Source: Streptosporangiaceae bacterium
Lineage (GTDB): Bacteria > Actinomycetota > Actinomycetes > Streptosporangiales > Streptosporangiaceae
Reading direction: 5' to 3'
Assembly: GCA_019239975.1 (NCBI GenBank)
Contig: JAFAZE010000085.1
Location: 32,240-96,239, forward strand
Length of the DNA: 64,000 nt
Positions 26,524-35,611 of the stretch are shown here, in pieces (position 1 is the first letter of the stretch; every line of letters begins with the position of its first letter). A program made the position numbers and the translations under genes. The notes beneath the pieces were generated by a model. The model did no database searches. It was not told where the DNA came from and saw only the letters and a program-made list of their open reading frames with translations.

Positions 26524-27320
26524 TCCGCGACGCTGCGAAGCACGGCGACGACGCGGCCGAGAATGAGCGCGTCATCCGCGGCGACCGGCGCGTGGTCCGG
26601 GTGGTGCGAAACCAGCCAGACGCGCCCGTCGCTTCGCCTGAACGTCTTCACCGTCGTCTCGCCGTCGAGCACCGCCGCGACGATGTCATCGTCCTGCGCG
26701 GTCTCCTGCTGCCGGACCACGACCAGGTCGCCGTCCGCGATGGCGGCGCCGGTCATGGAGTCGCCCGCCACCCTGAGCAGGAAGAGGAGTCCGTCGCCGA
26801 CGAGCCGTCTGGGCAGCGGGAAGACATCCTTCACGGTCTGCGCCGCGAGGACGGGGCCGTCTGAGGTGACGTGCCCGACCAGGGGCACATAGGCGGGTTC
26901 CCGCGATGGGGTGCCGGCACCGGGAACATCGGCGGCCGCGGCCCTTTCCGGGACAGGTCCCGGCCGCACCTCCGGATGGGACGCGGGCCCCGGCAGGTGC
27001 ACTTCCATAGTTCTGGGGCGGCGCCCGTCCCGGTGCAGGTATCCCTTCCTCTGCAGGGTGCTGATCTGGTATGAGACGCTGGCCGTGCTGGTCAGGCCGA
27101 CCGCCTCCGCGATTTCACGCAAGGACGGCGGGTAGCCGCGCTTTTGCACGGAGTCCCGGATAGCCCGAAGGACCTTACGCTGCCGCCAGGTGAGCACGTG
27201 GCTTGGCTCGGCCTTGTCCGGTGTTCCTGAGGCGACGGCTGGTCTGCCGGCCGACGGCTCGGGGCTTGGCCGTTCCCTGCGCGCAGGGGCGGTCGCCTGA
27301 TCGGGATCAGCGGTGCCCAA
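26520..27320 (-). CDS. LexA-like repressor with altered self-cleavage site
   Basis: The 266-residue protein has the LexA winged helix (residues about 43-107, RQRKVLRAIRDSVQKRGYPP and SVSYQISTLQRKGYL) and a complete S24 peptidase domain with the catalytic Ser188 (GDSM) and Lys225 (TTVKTF). The cleavage site does not fit: where LexA proteins have Ala-Ala-Gly (VGRIAAGGP), this one has Thr152-Ser153-Asp154 (VGHVTSDGP). Self-cleavage, and hence SOS induction, may be lost. TTG 27320 has GGAGG 6 bp upstream; the linker is long and Pro/Ala-rich. It is coupled to an MFS exporter through a GTGA overlap, suggesting a local repressor rather than the global SOS regulator. No clear SOS box was found upstream. 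Confidence 0.85.
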   Translation of the reverse strand: MGTADPDQATAPARRERPSPEPSAGRPAVASGTPDKAEPSHVLTWRQRKVLRAIRDSVQKRGYPPSLREIAEAVGLTSTASVSYQISTLQRKGYLHRDGRRPRTMEVHLPGPASHPEVRPGPVPERAAAADVPGAGTPSREPAYVPLVGHVTSDGPVLAAQTVKDVFPLPRRLVGDGLLFLLRVAGDSMTGAAIADGDLVVVRQQETAQDDDIVAAVLDGETTVKTFRRSDGRVWLVSHHPDHAPVAADDALILGRVVAVLRSVAE

Positions 27321-27652
27321 TAGTGGCCTCCAAACCGCGGGAGGAGCCAATTTGCGGCGGCTCGTCGAGAACTTTGATTTCCGGCACGGGCTCCACTCGA
27401 TTCAGGCAGATTCAAAACTGAGAATAGTCTTGCGTGGTCTTTTAGGCCAGTGTGCTCACAGGTGCGCCCGCAACCAGCTGCGTCCTCACCGTCCCCCATA
27501 AGTGCGTATGGGATCCTTCATAGGCCGGGTGCCGTTGGCGCTTAAGGACCAGGCTTTCGAGCGCCAGTTACTGTATTCCCATTCGATAACTGATGTGTTT
27601 GAAAACCGCTAATATTCATTGCTCCGATTCTGATGCCATCCGGTTTTCGGGG
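27321..27652. other. 332-bp AT-richer gap upstream of the LexA-like gene
   Basis: No ORF is supported. The stretch is noticeably less GC-rich than its surroundings. It should contain the LexA-like promoter on the minus strand (for example TTGAAT and TATTCT around 27400-27430), but no TCGAACnnnnGTTCGA-type SOS box is visible. Confidence 0.4.
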
Positions 27653-28819
27653 TCAGCCTGCCACGTCGCGCGACAGATACGCGACGAAAGCGGCGATGAG
27701 CGAGAGCAGGGAAATGGTCGTCAGCCCCGCGGGAAGGCCGAAATCCCCGGCCAGGAAGCCGATCAGGGGCGGCCCCAGCAGGAAACCGGTGTAGCCGAGC
27801 GTCGAGGCCACGGCGACCCCATCGGAGCCGCCGACCAGGCCCGCCCGCGACATCGCCGCCGGGAACAGGTTGGCGAGCCCGAGCCCCGTCGCGGCGAAGC
27901 CGGCCAGGGCCAGCCAAACGTCCGGGGCGAGCGCCGCGGTCAGCATGCCGGCGCACGCGGCGAGCCCGCCCAGCACGAGCACACGTGTGCGGCCGAGACG
28001 CTCGAGCAGCGTGATTCCGGCCAGCCTTCCGCCGGCCTCGGCCAGCGCGAACGCCGCGTAGGCCGCCGCCGCGACCTCCGCACTGGCGCCCAGGTCCTGC
28101 CGCAGGTGCAGCGCTCCCCAGTCGCCGATGGCGCCCTCGCCATAGGCGGCGCACAGCGCGATCAACCCGAACAGGCCCACCGCCCTCGCGGTGCGCAGCG
28201 CGCCACGCCAGGCTCCGGGTTCGGTGCGTTCACGGTCCGGGCCGGCCGCGGTCACCGGATCTGGCGGCGGGACCGGCCGGGCCAGGAACGTTCGCCCGCA
28301 GAGCACGGCCACGAGCAGTCCGGCGCCCATGATCAGCAGGAGATGCCGTACCGGGGACAGGTACGGTGCGAGCAGGCCGCCGAGGCCCGCGCCGGCGAGG
28401 CCGCCGAAGCTCCAGGCCGCGTGAAATCCTGGCATCACCGGACGGCGCATCCGGGCGACGAGGTCGACGGCGACGCTGTTCATCGCCACGTTGAGGCAGC
28501 CGTATGCGGCACCGAACACCAGCAGCGCGCCCCCCAGCACGACCGCGGAATGCGCGAGCGGCGGAAGGATCAGGGTGACCGAAAGCAGCGCGCAGGATGC
28601 CACCGTCAGCCGGCGGCTGCCGAACCGCCGGCACAGCGCCCCGGAGATCAGCATGGTGCCAACCGCCCCGGCCGACATGCCGAGCAGAGCGAGGCCGAGC
28701 GCGCCCGGCGAGGCGCCCGTCTGCTGCTTGACCGCGGGGACGCGGACCGCCCAGGAGGCGTAGATGAAACCGTCAGCCGCGAAGAACCCGGTGAGTGCGA
28801 TCCGGAGCCCGGTGGGCAC
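27653..28819 (-). CDS. Major facilitator superfamily transporter
   Basis: The protein (388 residues from GTG 28819) has about twelve membrane segments with RFGSRRLTVAS after segment two and the mid-loop rich in Pro/Asp/Arg (around residues 190-210). Its style matches the fucose-permease/YbjJ-like branch of MFS carriers. The start is uncertain: neither GTG 28819 nor GTG 28849 has a good ribosome binding site. It diverges from a ROK regulator gene with only about 40 bp between them, so that regulator probably controls it, and the substrate may be a sugar. Confidence 0.82.
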   Translation of the reverse strand: MPTGLRIALTGFFAADGFIYASWAVRVPAVKQQTGASPGALGLALLGMSAGAVGTMLISGALCRRFGSRRLTVASCALLSVTLILPPLAHSAVVLGGALLVFGAAYGCLNVAMNSVAVDLVARMRRPVMPGFHAAWSFGGLAGAGLGGLLAPYLSPVRHLLLIMGAGLLVAVLCGRTFLARPVPPPDPVTAAGPDRERTEPGAWRGALRTARAVGLFGLIALCAAYGEGAIGDWGALHLRQDLGASAEVAAAAYAAFALAEAGGRLAGITLLERLGRTRVLVLGGLAACAGMLTAALAPDVWLALAGFAATGLGLANLFPAAMSRAGLVGGSDGVAVASTLGYTGFLLGPPLIGFLAGDFGLPAGLTTISLLSLIAAFVAYLSRDVAG

Positions 28820-28860
28820 CGAGTGCTGGACTTTGTTTACCAGCTGCACAAAATAAGAAT
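28820..28860. promoter_or_regulatory. Divergent MFS/ROK control region
   Basis: The short AT-rich spacer contains TTTGTTTACCAGCTGCACAA, with CAGCTG at its centre, and AAAATAAGAATATG before the ROK start. It is the only place where the promoters and operator of both genes can lie. Confidence 0.45.
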
Positions 28861-30126
28861 ATGCACATGCCAGGGATCGCCACAAGGCCGGACCGCGGCC
28901 GGTCGCTGCTCGGCCCCGCGCTCTCGCTCATTCACGCCGGCCGCGCACCGACGCGGTCGGCTCTGACGGCCGCCCTGGGCGTCACCCGCGCCACGGCCGG
29001 CGCGGTGGCGGCCGAGCTGCAGGCGCTGGGGCTGATCGGCGTGGACACCGCGCCCGGCGGCGCGGCGGGCGCGCTGGGCCGCCCTTCTCACCGGCTCATG
29101 ATCGACCCTGACGGCCCGGTCGCGCTCGCGGCGCAGATTCATCCCGACGGCTTCCAGGTCGCGCTCGTCGGGCTTGGCGGCCAGATAGCGGCCCAGCTAT
29201 CGGCGGAACTCGGCGGCGCGCCCGGCGCACCGGAGAGGGCGCTGGCTCCTGTGGCCGAGGCCGGCGCCCGGCTGCTGCGATCGTCCGGCCGCGCGTGCGT
29301 CGCCGCCGGCCTGGCGGTGCCCTCCGCGGTGGCCGAACCGGAGGGGACGGCCGTCAGCCCGCTCTACGTTGACTGGCCGACCGGTACGCCGATCCGTGAC
29401 ATCTTCGCCCGCCAGGTCGCACGGGCCGGGATAACGGGCCCCGGCGGCGCCGCCCTGCGGTGCTGGGCCGCCAATGACATCAACGCCGCCGCGCTCGCCG
29501 AGCACCGGCACGGTGCCGGGCGCGACGCCGGCCACCTGCTGGTCATCGCCACAGGCCACCGGGGTGTCGGCGGCGCCCTGGTCGTGGGCGGCGCGCTGTA
29601 CACCGGCAGCACCGGCCTTGGCATGGAGGCCGGGCACGTCAGCGTCGACCCGGCGGGTCGCCCCTGCCGGTGCGGCAGCCGCGGCTGCCTCGACGTGGAG
29701 ACCGACGCGCTGAGCTTCATGGACGCCGCGGGGCGCGTGCCCAGCCCGGGAACGGCCGTGCTGGCGCAGGCGATCGCGATCCTGCGCGGCGAATACGCGG
29801 CCGACCCGGCGGTACGCGCCGCCGCGGCCAGCCTTACCGAGCGCCTCGGGCTCGGGCTGGCCGGATTGATCAACGTGCTCAACCCCGACCGGATACTCCT
29901 CGGGGGGCTGCACCGGTATCTGCTGGAAGCCGACCCGGCGCGGCTGGGTGCGGCGGTCGCCAAGCGGAGCCCCTGGGGCCGCGGCGCCGCCGTGCCGCTG
30001 CTGCCGTGCGCCCTGGACGACGGCGGCCTCATCGGCGCCGCCGAACTCGCCTGGCAGCCGGTTCTCGAGGACCCAGCGATCCTGGTATCAAGCACGGCTC
30101 CCGCAGGCTCCCGTGCCCGTTCTTGA
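28861..30126 (+). CDS. ROK-family transcriptional regulator
   Basis: The 421-residue protein has an N-terminal winged helix (residues about 12-60) and a ROK sugar-kinase fold. The zinc site is visible as GHVSVDPAGRPCRCGSRGC with a following Leu-Asp instead of the usual Glu. The first ATP motif of true kinases (DxGGT) is replaced by IHPDGFQVAL, so it is expected to sense a sugar rather than phosphorylate it. ATG 28861 is preceded by an AT-rich spacer shared with the divergent MFS gene, its likely target. ATG 28867 is an alternative start. Confidence 0.87.
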   Translation: MHMPGIATRPDRGRSLLGPALSLIHAGRAPTRSALTAALGVTRATAGAVAAELQALGLIGVDTAPGGAAGALGRPSHRLMIDPDGPVALAAQIHPDGFQVALVGLGGQIAAQLSAELGGAPGAPERALAPVAEAGARLLRSSGRACVAAGLAVPSAVAEPEGTAVSPLYVDWPTGTPIRDIFARQVARAGITGPGGAALRCWAANDINAAALAEHRHGAGRDAGHLLVIATGHRGVGGALVVGGALYTGSTGLGMEAGHVSVDPAGRPCRCGSRGCLDVETDALSFMDAAGRVPSPGTAVLAQAIAILRGEYAADPAVRAAAASLTERLGLGLAGLINVLNPDRILLGGLHRYLLEADPARLGAAVAKRSPWGRGAAVPLLPCALDDGGLIGAAELAWQPVLEDPAILVSSTAPAGSRARS

Positions 30127-30156
30127 GGCCGCCGTTGCCCATCCCTCCCGGCCTCC

Positions 30157-30185
30157 TTGACACCTAGTAATGCTAGGCATAGTGT
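30157..30185 (+). promoter_or_regulatory. padR promoter with operator in the spacer
   Basis: TTGACA (30157-30162) and TAGTGT (30180-30185) are separated by 17 bp. The spacer holds the palindrome CCTAG-TAATG-CTAGG (30163-30177). Transcription would begin within about 2 bases of the padR ATG at 30194, giving a leaderless mRNA. A PadR dimer on the palindrome would block RNA polymerase. Confidence 0.7.
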
Positions 30186-30193
30186 TACCGAGC

Positions 30194-30517
30194 ATGAACC
30201 GTGAACGGCTGAAGGGACATCTGGACCTGCTGCTGCTGTCGGTGCTGTCCGCTGGTCCCGCGCACGGCTATGCGATCATTTCGGCGCTGCGCGAGCGCAG
30301 CGGGGGCACGTTCGACCTGCCCGAGGGAACGATCTACCCGGCGCTGCACCGCCTCGAGGACGCGGGCCTGCTCGGCAGTTCCTGGGCGGACGCCGAGGGC
30401 CGCAAGCGTCGCGTGTACGCGCTGACCGAAAAGGGCGTAGCCGCCCTCGCGGCCGAGCGAACCCAGTGGAAGCGGTTCGCGACCGGCGTACAGGCGGTCC
30501 TGGGGTGGTCTGCATGA
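30194..30517 (+). CDS. PadR-family transcriptional regulator
   Basis: The 107-residue protein is a compact PadR winged helix: LKGHLDLLLLSVLSAGPAHGYAII, then GTFDLPEGTIYPALHRLEDAGLL and the RKRRVYALTEKG wing. PadR regulators usually repress a neighbouring membrane-protein gene. ATG 30194 lacks a ribosome binding site but fits leaderless transcription from the promoter just upstream; a longer ATG at 30170 would lie inside the operator. The stop overlaps the next start (ATGA), so the regulator and its membrane partner are co-made. Confidence 0.88.
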   Translation: MNRERLKGHLDLLLLSVLSAGPAHGYAIISALRERSGGTFDLPEGTIYPALHRLEDAGLLGSSWADAEGRKRRVYALTEKGVAALAAERTQWKRFATGVQAVLGWSA

Positions 30518-31215
30518 GTAGCGACTTCATCCAGCAGTACCTGGACCAGTTGCGGCTGAGCCTGCGTATCCCCGAGGCCGGCCGGATCCTGGTGGAGGCG
30601 GAAGATCACCTACGGGAGGCGACGGCGGCCGGGATGGCGGCGGGGCTGACCGAGCGCGAGGCGCAGCAGGCGGCGATCTCCAGCTTCGGGTCGGTGCGGG
30701 CGGTCGTCTACGCGCATCAGACCCGCCATGGCAAGGTGGCGGCGATGCTCGCGGACCTGGCCATCGCGCTGTGGCGGATCGCCGCGTTCTACCTGCTCGT
30801 GTTCTTCGTCCCCGGGCTCGTGGATGTTCTGACGGGGGCTGACACCATCGACTGCGACGCCAGCAGGAGCCACTGTCCTGGGCCTGCCGCGGGACCCGGG
30901 ACGAGTCCCCTGGTGGCGGACGTGGTGTGGGCGGCCATCGGCACGGCCGGCGTGGCCCTGCTCGTGGGGTACTTCGTCGTCCGCCGCCACCAGCGGCGCC
31001 GTGGCCGCGTGTGGTCGGTACCGCTCGGCGGTTACTTCCCGCTGGCGGCGGTCGTCGTCTCTGTCGTCGTTGTGGCCGGAATGATCGTGCTGCAGTCCAC
31101 CGGTGTAGCGTCCGGGCCCGTGCCGGGCTTCATCGCCTTCGCCGCCCTCGGCCTGGCCATCACCTATGCCGGGCGGATGTGGCGGATGCTCCGCCAGCAG
31201 GCGCTGGCCGCGTAG
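30514..31215 (+). CDS. HAAS-type membrane protein, PadR partner
   Basis: The 233-residue protein begins with a helical HAAS/DUF1700-like domain (residues about 1-65, with SLRIPEAGRILVEAEDHLRE) followed by four hydrophobic segments. Such proteins are usually co-transcribed with PadR regulators and are thought to act in signalling at the membrane; the function is unknown. The loop between the first two segments has two Cys in DCDASRSHCPG, possibly a disulfide on the outer face. ATG 30514 overlaps padR by 4 bp. Confidence 0.75.
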   Translation: MSSDFIQQYLDQLRLSLRIPEAGRILVEAEDHLREATAAGMAAGLTEREAQQAAISSFGSVRAVVYAHQTRHGKVAAMLADLAIALWRIAAFYLLVFFVPGLVDVLTGADTIDCDASRSHCPGPAAGPGTSPLVADVVWAAIGTAGVALLVGYFVVRRHQRRRGRVWSVPLGGYFPLAAVVVSVVVVAGMIVLQSTGVASGPVPGFIAFAALGLAITYAGRMWRMLRQQALAA

Positions 31216-31241
31216 TTCCGCCCGCTCCGTCGGCGGCTCGA

Positions 31242-32594
31242 TCACGCGTACGGACCGTCGAGATACTTCCGGCGAACGCTCGATCTGGGTTGCGATCGCG
31301 CGTTCGCCCCGGCTAGCTGGGCCGCCAGGTAGTCGCGCTCGGCTTCGTTCGCGGTGCGCGCGAGCGCCGCGGCGTAGGCGGCCGCGGCTTCGCCGTCACG
31401 GCCCAGGCGGCGCAGCAGGCTGGCCCGGATGGCATGGAACAGGTAGAAGCCCTCGAGGCCGAGCGCGCCGACGAGGGCGAGCGCTGCCTCCGGCCCCTCG
31501 ACCTCCGCCACCGCGACCGCGCGGTTGAGGGCCACGACCGGGGTGGGGGCCACCGCCAGCAGCTGATCATACAGCGCCACGATCTGCCGCCAGTCGGTGG
31601 CGGCCGCGTCCGGCGCGTCGCAGTGCACCGCGGCGATCGCCGCCTGGATCTGGTAGGGGCCGGGCTGGTTGCGGCGCAGGCACTGCCGGACGATCGCCTG
31701 GCCCTCGGCGATCATGGCGCGGTCCCAGCGGGCGCGGTCCTGGTCGGCGAGCAAGACAATCGCACCGGACGCGGTGGTTCGTGCGGGCCGTCGCGCGTCG
31801 GTGAGCAGCATGAGCGCGAGCAGGCCCATGGCCTCCGGCTCGTCCGGCATCAGCCCAGCCAGCAGGCGGCCGAGGCGGATCGCCTCGGCGCACAGCTCCT
31901 CGCGGACCAGCCGCTCACCGGAGCTGGCGGCGTAGCCCTCGTTGAATATCAGGTAGATGACGGCGAGCACGGCCCGCAGCCGGCCGGGAAGCTCCGCTTC
32001 ACCGGGAACCCGGTACGGGATCCGCGCGGCACGTATCTTTCCCTTGGCCCGGACCAGGCGCTGGGCCATCGTCGGCTCGGGCACCAGGAACGCGTGCGCG
32101 ATCTCCGCGGTGGTCAGGCCGCCCAGCAGCCGCAGTGTGAGCGCGACCTGGGCACCGGTGGCGAGCGCCGGGTGGCAGCAGGTGAAGATGAGGCGCAGTC
32201 TGTCGTCGCGCACGGGTCCCTCCTCGACAGGCTCGGTGGCGGCACGCAGCAGCGCCGCCTCCGCGTGCCGGTTCGCCCGGGTCGCCTCCCGCCGGAGCCG
32301 GTCGATCGCCCTGTTGCGGGCGGTGGTGATGATCCAGCCGGCCGGGCTCGGCGGCACTCCTTCGGACGGCCACCGCTGCACGGCGGTCGCGAAAGCTTCC
32401 TGGACCGCGTCCTCGGCGGTGTCGATGTCGCCGAGGACGCGGGTCAGGACGGCCACCGCGCGCCCGTACTCGGCGCGGAACACGCGGTCGATCGCGGCCG
32501 GGCCGGTCACCGGATCCCCGCCTCCCCGCCCTGCCGAGGCGGGCGCGGAGGCGGGGGCCGGGGCGGGGGAGGCGGCGTCCCCCGAATCACTCAT
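31242..32594 (-). CDS. ECF42-type RNA polymerase sigma factor with TPR-like C-terminal domain
   Basis: The 450-residue protein has sigma-70 region 2 (residues about 30-95, [19 protein letters not shown]) and region 4 (about 145-195, [28 protein letters not shown]), then a long C-terminal extension of helical repeats with [10 protein letters not shown] and the [18 protein letters not shown] block. This architecture and the adjacent DGPF protein define the ECF42 group, which uses the C-terminal domain in place of a classical anti-sigma factor. ATG 32594 overlaps the DGPF gene stop by 8 bp. The N-terminus carries an Ala/Pro-rich repeat segment. The inducing signal is unknown. Confidence 0.88.
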   Translation of the reverse strand: MSDSGDAASPAPAPASAPASAGRGGGDPVTGPAAIDRVFRAEYGRAVAVLTRVLGDIDTAEDAVQEAFATAVQRWPSEGVPPSPAGWIITTARNRAIDRLRREATRANRHAEAALLRAATEPVEEGPVRDDRLRLIFTCCHPALATGAQVALTLRLLGGLTTAEIAHAFLVPEPTMAQRLVRAKGKIRAARIPYRVPGEAELPGRLRAVLAVIYLIFNEGYAASSGERLVREELCAEAIRLGRLLAGLMPDEPEAMGLLALMLLTDARRPARTTASGAIVLLADQDRARWDRAMIAEGQAIVRQCLRRNQPGPYQIQAAIAAVHCDAPDAAATDWRQIVALYDQLLAVAPTPVVALNRAVAVAEVEGPEAALALVGALGLEGFYLFHAIRASLLRRLGRDGEAAAAYAAALARTANEAERDYLAAQLAGANARSQPRSSVRRKYLDGPYA

Positions 32595-32934
32595 TGGGCT
32601 GGAACGGCCGCACCTCGATCGGCACGGTGCACGCGCGCGCGGCCTTGCGGCCCCACTCGAGCGCCGCGTCAAGGTCCGCCGCCTCGATCACCCAGATTCC
32701 GCCGATGTGCTCCTTGCCCTCGACGAAAGGCCCGTCGGTCACGAGCACGTCGCCATCGCCGGGCCGCAGCGTGGTGGCCGTGGACGACGGGTGCAGCCCT
32801 CCGGCGAAGACCCACGCCCCGGCGGCCTGCAGCTCCGAGTTCAGCTCGCTGACGGCACGCATGATCGGTTCGATGGCCTCGGGCGGGGGAACCGGTCCCT
32901 CGGGGCTGTAAACGCTGAGCAGGTACTGCGTCAT
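32587..32934 (-). CDS. YCII-related DGPF-domain protein
   Basis: The 115-residue protein starts [14 protein letters not shown] and contains the signature DGPF ([15 protein letters not shown]) followed by the [18 protein letters not shown] helix. DGPF proteins are the standard genomic partners of ECF42 sigma factors and are often their targets. ATG 32934 is preceded by AGGAGAG. The stop overlaps the sigma-factor start by 8 bp. Confidence 0.88.
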   Translation of the reverse strand: MTQYLLSVYSPEGPVPPPEAIEPIMRAVSELNSELQAAGAWVFAGGLHPSSTATTLRPGDGDVLVTDGPFVEGKEHIGGIWVIEAADLDAALEWGRKAARACTVPIEVRPFQPNE

Positions 32935-32987
32935 CTTGCTCTCCTCTCGGGGTGTCTTCCTACCCCCTACACGAACTCGCGGGCCCC

Positions 32988-33034
32988 GGATCGACACCGC
33001 ACCGGATCGACACCGCACCGGAACGACACCGCCC
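32988..33034. repeat. 16-bp tandem repeat, three units
   Basis: GGATCGACACCGCACC is repeated exactly at 32988 and 33004, followed by GGAACGACACCGCCC. It lies between the DGPF gene and the gap promoter. Confidence 0.85.
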
Positions 33035-33096
33035 GGAAGGGATTTCGCTCCGTTCCGGAATCGGCATCGCCCAGAGCGAATTCACGTGTCGTTCGT

Positions 33097-33134
33097 TTGC
33101 CGCGCCCGCGCACGCTTCTATATGGTCTAGACCA
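33097..33134 (+). promoter_or_regulatory. dre-like DasR operator overlapping a gap promoter
   Basis: TGGTCTAGACCA (33123-33134) is a perfect 12-bp palindrome identical to the core of the Streptomyces DasR responsive element. A promoter TTGCCG (33097-33102) N18 TATGGT (33121-33126) overlaps it, so binding of a DasR-type GntR repressor would cover the -10 region. The promoter drives gap about 190 bp downstream. Confidence 0.65.
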
Positions 33135-33292
33135 GAGGCAGAAAATGCCTGCCCGGCACAGGGGCCAGGACAGGCCAGCACTAGCCGGATCGGATGCCGC
33201 CTCCGGGTGACCCCCGGGGGCAGCGTCCCCCAGCGGGCACCGGGGGCAGCGCAGGCGGCGGGGGAGCGTCCGCCTGCGGCGGCGTCCGATAG

Positions 33293-34339
<1,047 letters not shown>

Positions 34340-34353
34340 GCGGTACAGACACC

Positions 34354-35571
34354 ATGCGCTCCATCGACGACCTCGACGTCAGCGGCAAGCGGGTGCTGCT
34401 GCGGTCGGACCTGAACGTGCCGCTCGACCTGAAAGGTTCTGGCGCGATCACCGACGACGGCCGGATCCGCGCCAGCCTTCCCGTGATCAGAAAGCTGTCC
34501 GGCCGGGGCGCGCGGGTCATCGTGCTCGCGCACCTCGGCCGGCCAAAGGGCGCGGACTTCGCCGAGCGCGCCGCCGGCGGCCCGTCGCTGCGGCCGGTGG
34601 CCGCGCGGCTCGGCGAGCTGCTCGGCCGCCCCGTCGCGTTCGCCGGCGATGTCGCCGGCCCGGCCGCCGAAGAGGTCACGAGCAGCCTCGGCGACGCAGA
34701 CGTCGCGGTGCTCGAGAACGTCCGCTTCGAGCCCGCGGAGACGAGCAAGGACGACGCGGAGCGCGCCGCGTTCGCCGGCCGGCTCGCCCGGTTCGGCGAG
34801 CTGTACGTGGGCGACGGCTTCGGGGCGGTGCACCGCAAGCACGCATCCGTCTACGACCTGCCCGGCCTGCTGCCGCACGCGGCGGGCGACCTGGTGCTGG
34901 CCGAGGTCGCCGTGCTGCGGCGCCTCACCGAGTCCCCGGCCAGGCCCTACGTGGTCGTGCTCGGCGGGGCGAAGCCGTCGGACAAGCTCGCCGTGATCGG
35001 CAACCTGCTCGGCCTGGCCGACAAGGTGCTCATCGGCGGCGGCATGTCCTATACGTTCCTCGCCGCGAAGGGCTACGAGGTCGGCAACTCGCTGCTGGAG
35101 GCGGACCAGATCCCGCAGGTGCGGGCGGTCATGGCTGAGGCCGGAAGACGCGGGGTGGAGATCGTGCTGCCCGCCGACCTCGTGGCCGCCACCCATTTCG
35201 CGCCGGACGCCGCGCACGATGTGGTGCCGGTGGACGCGTTCCCGGCGGACCGGGAGGGCGTGGACATCGGGCCGCGGACGCGCGCGCTTTTCGCGTCCGC
35301 GCTCGCCGACGCGGCGACGGTCTTCTGGAACGGCCCGCTCGGCGTCTTCGAGTTCCCCGCGTTCGCCGCCGGCACCCGGGCGGTCGCCGAGGCGATCACG
35401 AAGGTCGACGGGCTGACCGTGGTCGGCGGCGGCGACTCGGCCGCCGCGGTGCGGTCGTTCGGCCTGCCCGAAGACGCCTTCGGGCACATCTCGACCGGCG
35501 GCGGCGCGAGCCTCGAATACCTGGAGGGCAAGACCCTGCCCGGCCTGACCGCGCTGGAGTCGGGGTCATGA
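34354..35571 (+). CDS. pgk: Phosphoglycerate kinase
   Basis: The 405-residue enzyme makes ATP from 1,3-bisphosphoglycerate. Family blocks are KRVLLRSDLNVPL, HLGRPKG, VLENVRFEPAET, VVLGGAKPSDK, the NGPLGVFEF loop and GGGDSAAAV near the end. ATG 34354 gives the usual N-terminus; a GTG at 34336 overlapping the gap stop (GTGA) is possible and would add six residues. The stop codon overlaps the first ATG of a tandem repeat that leads into tpiA. Confidence 0.96.
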   Translation: MRSIDDLDVSGKRVLLRSDLNVPLDLKGSGAITDDGRIRASLPVIRKLSGRGARVIVLAHLGRPKGADFAERAAGGPSLRPVAARLGELLGRPVAFAGDVAGPAAEEVTSSLGDADVAVLENVRFEPAETSKDDAERAAFAGRLARFGELYVGDGFGAVHRKHASVYDLPGLLPHAAGDLVLAEVAVLRRLTESPARPYVVVLGGAKPSDKLAVIGNLLGLADKVLIGGGMSYTFLAAKGYEVGNSLLEADQIPQVRAVMAEAGRRGVEIVLPADLVAATHFAPDAAHDVVPVDAFPADREGVDIGPRTRALFASALADAATVFWNGPLGVFEFPAFAAGTRAVAEAITKVDGLTVVGGGDSAAAVRSFGLPEDAFGHISTGGGASLEYLEGKTLPGLTALESGS

Positions 35572-35591
35572 CGACGGCCAGCACGCCATGA
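35568..35591 (+). CDS. Seven-codon micro-ORF 1 between pgk and tpiA
   Basis: The peptide would be MTTASTP. Its ATG overlaps the pgk stop and its own TGA (35589-35591) overlaps the next ATG. Translation is inferred only from the arrangement; it would relay terminating ribosomes towards tpiA. Confidence 0.4.
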   Translation: MTTASTP

Positions 35592-35611
35592 CAAGGGCCA
35601 GCACACCATGA
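35588..35611 (+). CDS. Seven-codon micro-ORF 2 between pgk and tpiA
   Basis: The peptide would be MTRASTP. It starts in the stop of micro-ORF 1 and its TGA (35609-35611) overlaps the tpiA ATG at 35608. As with its neighbour, translation is inferred from the overlap pattern. Confidence 0.4.
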   Translation: MTRASTP

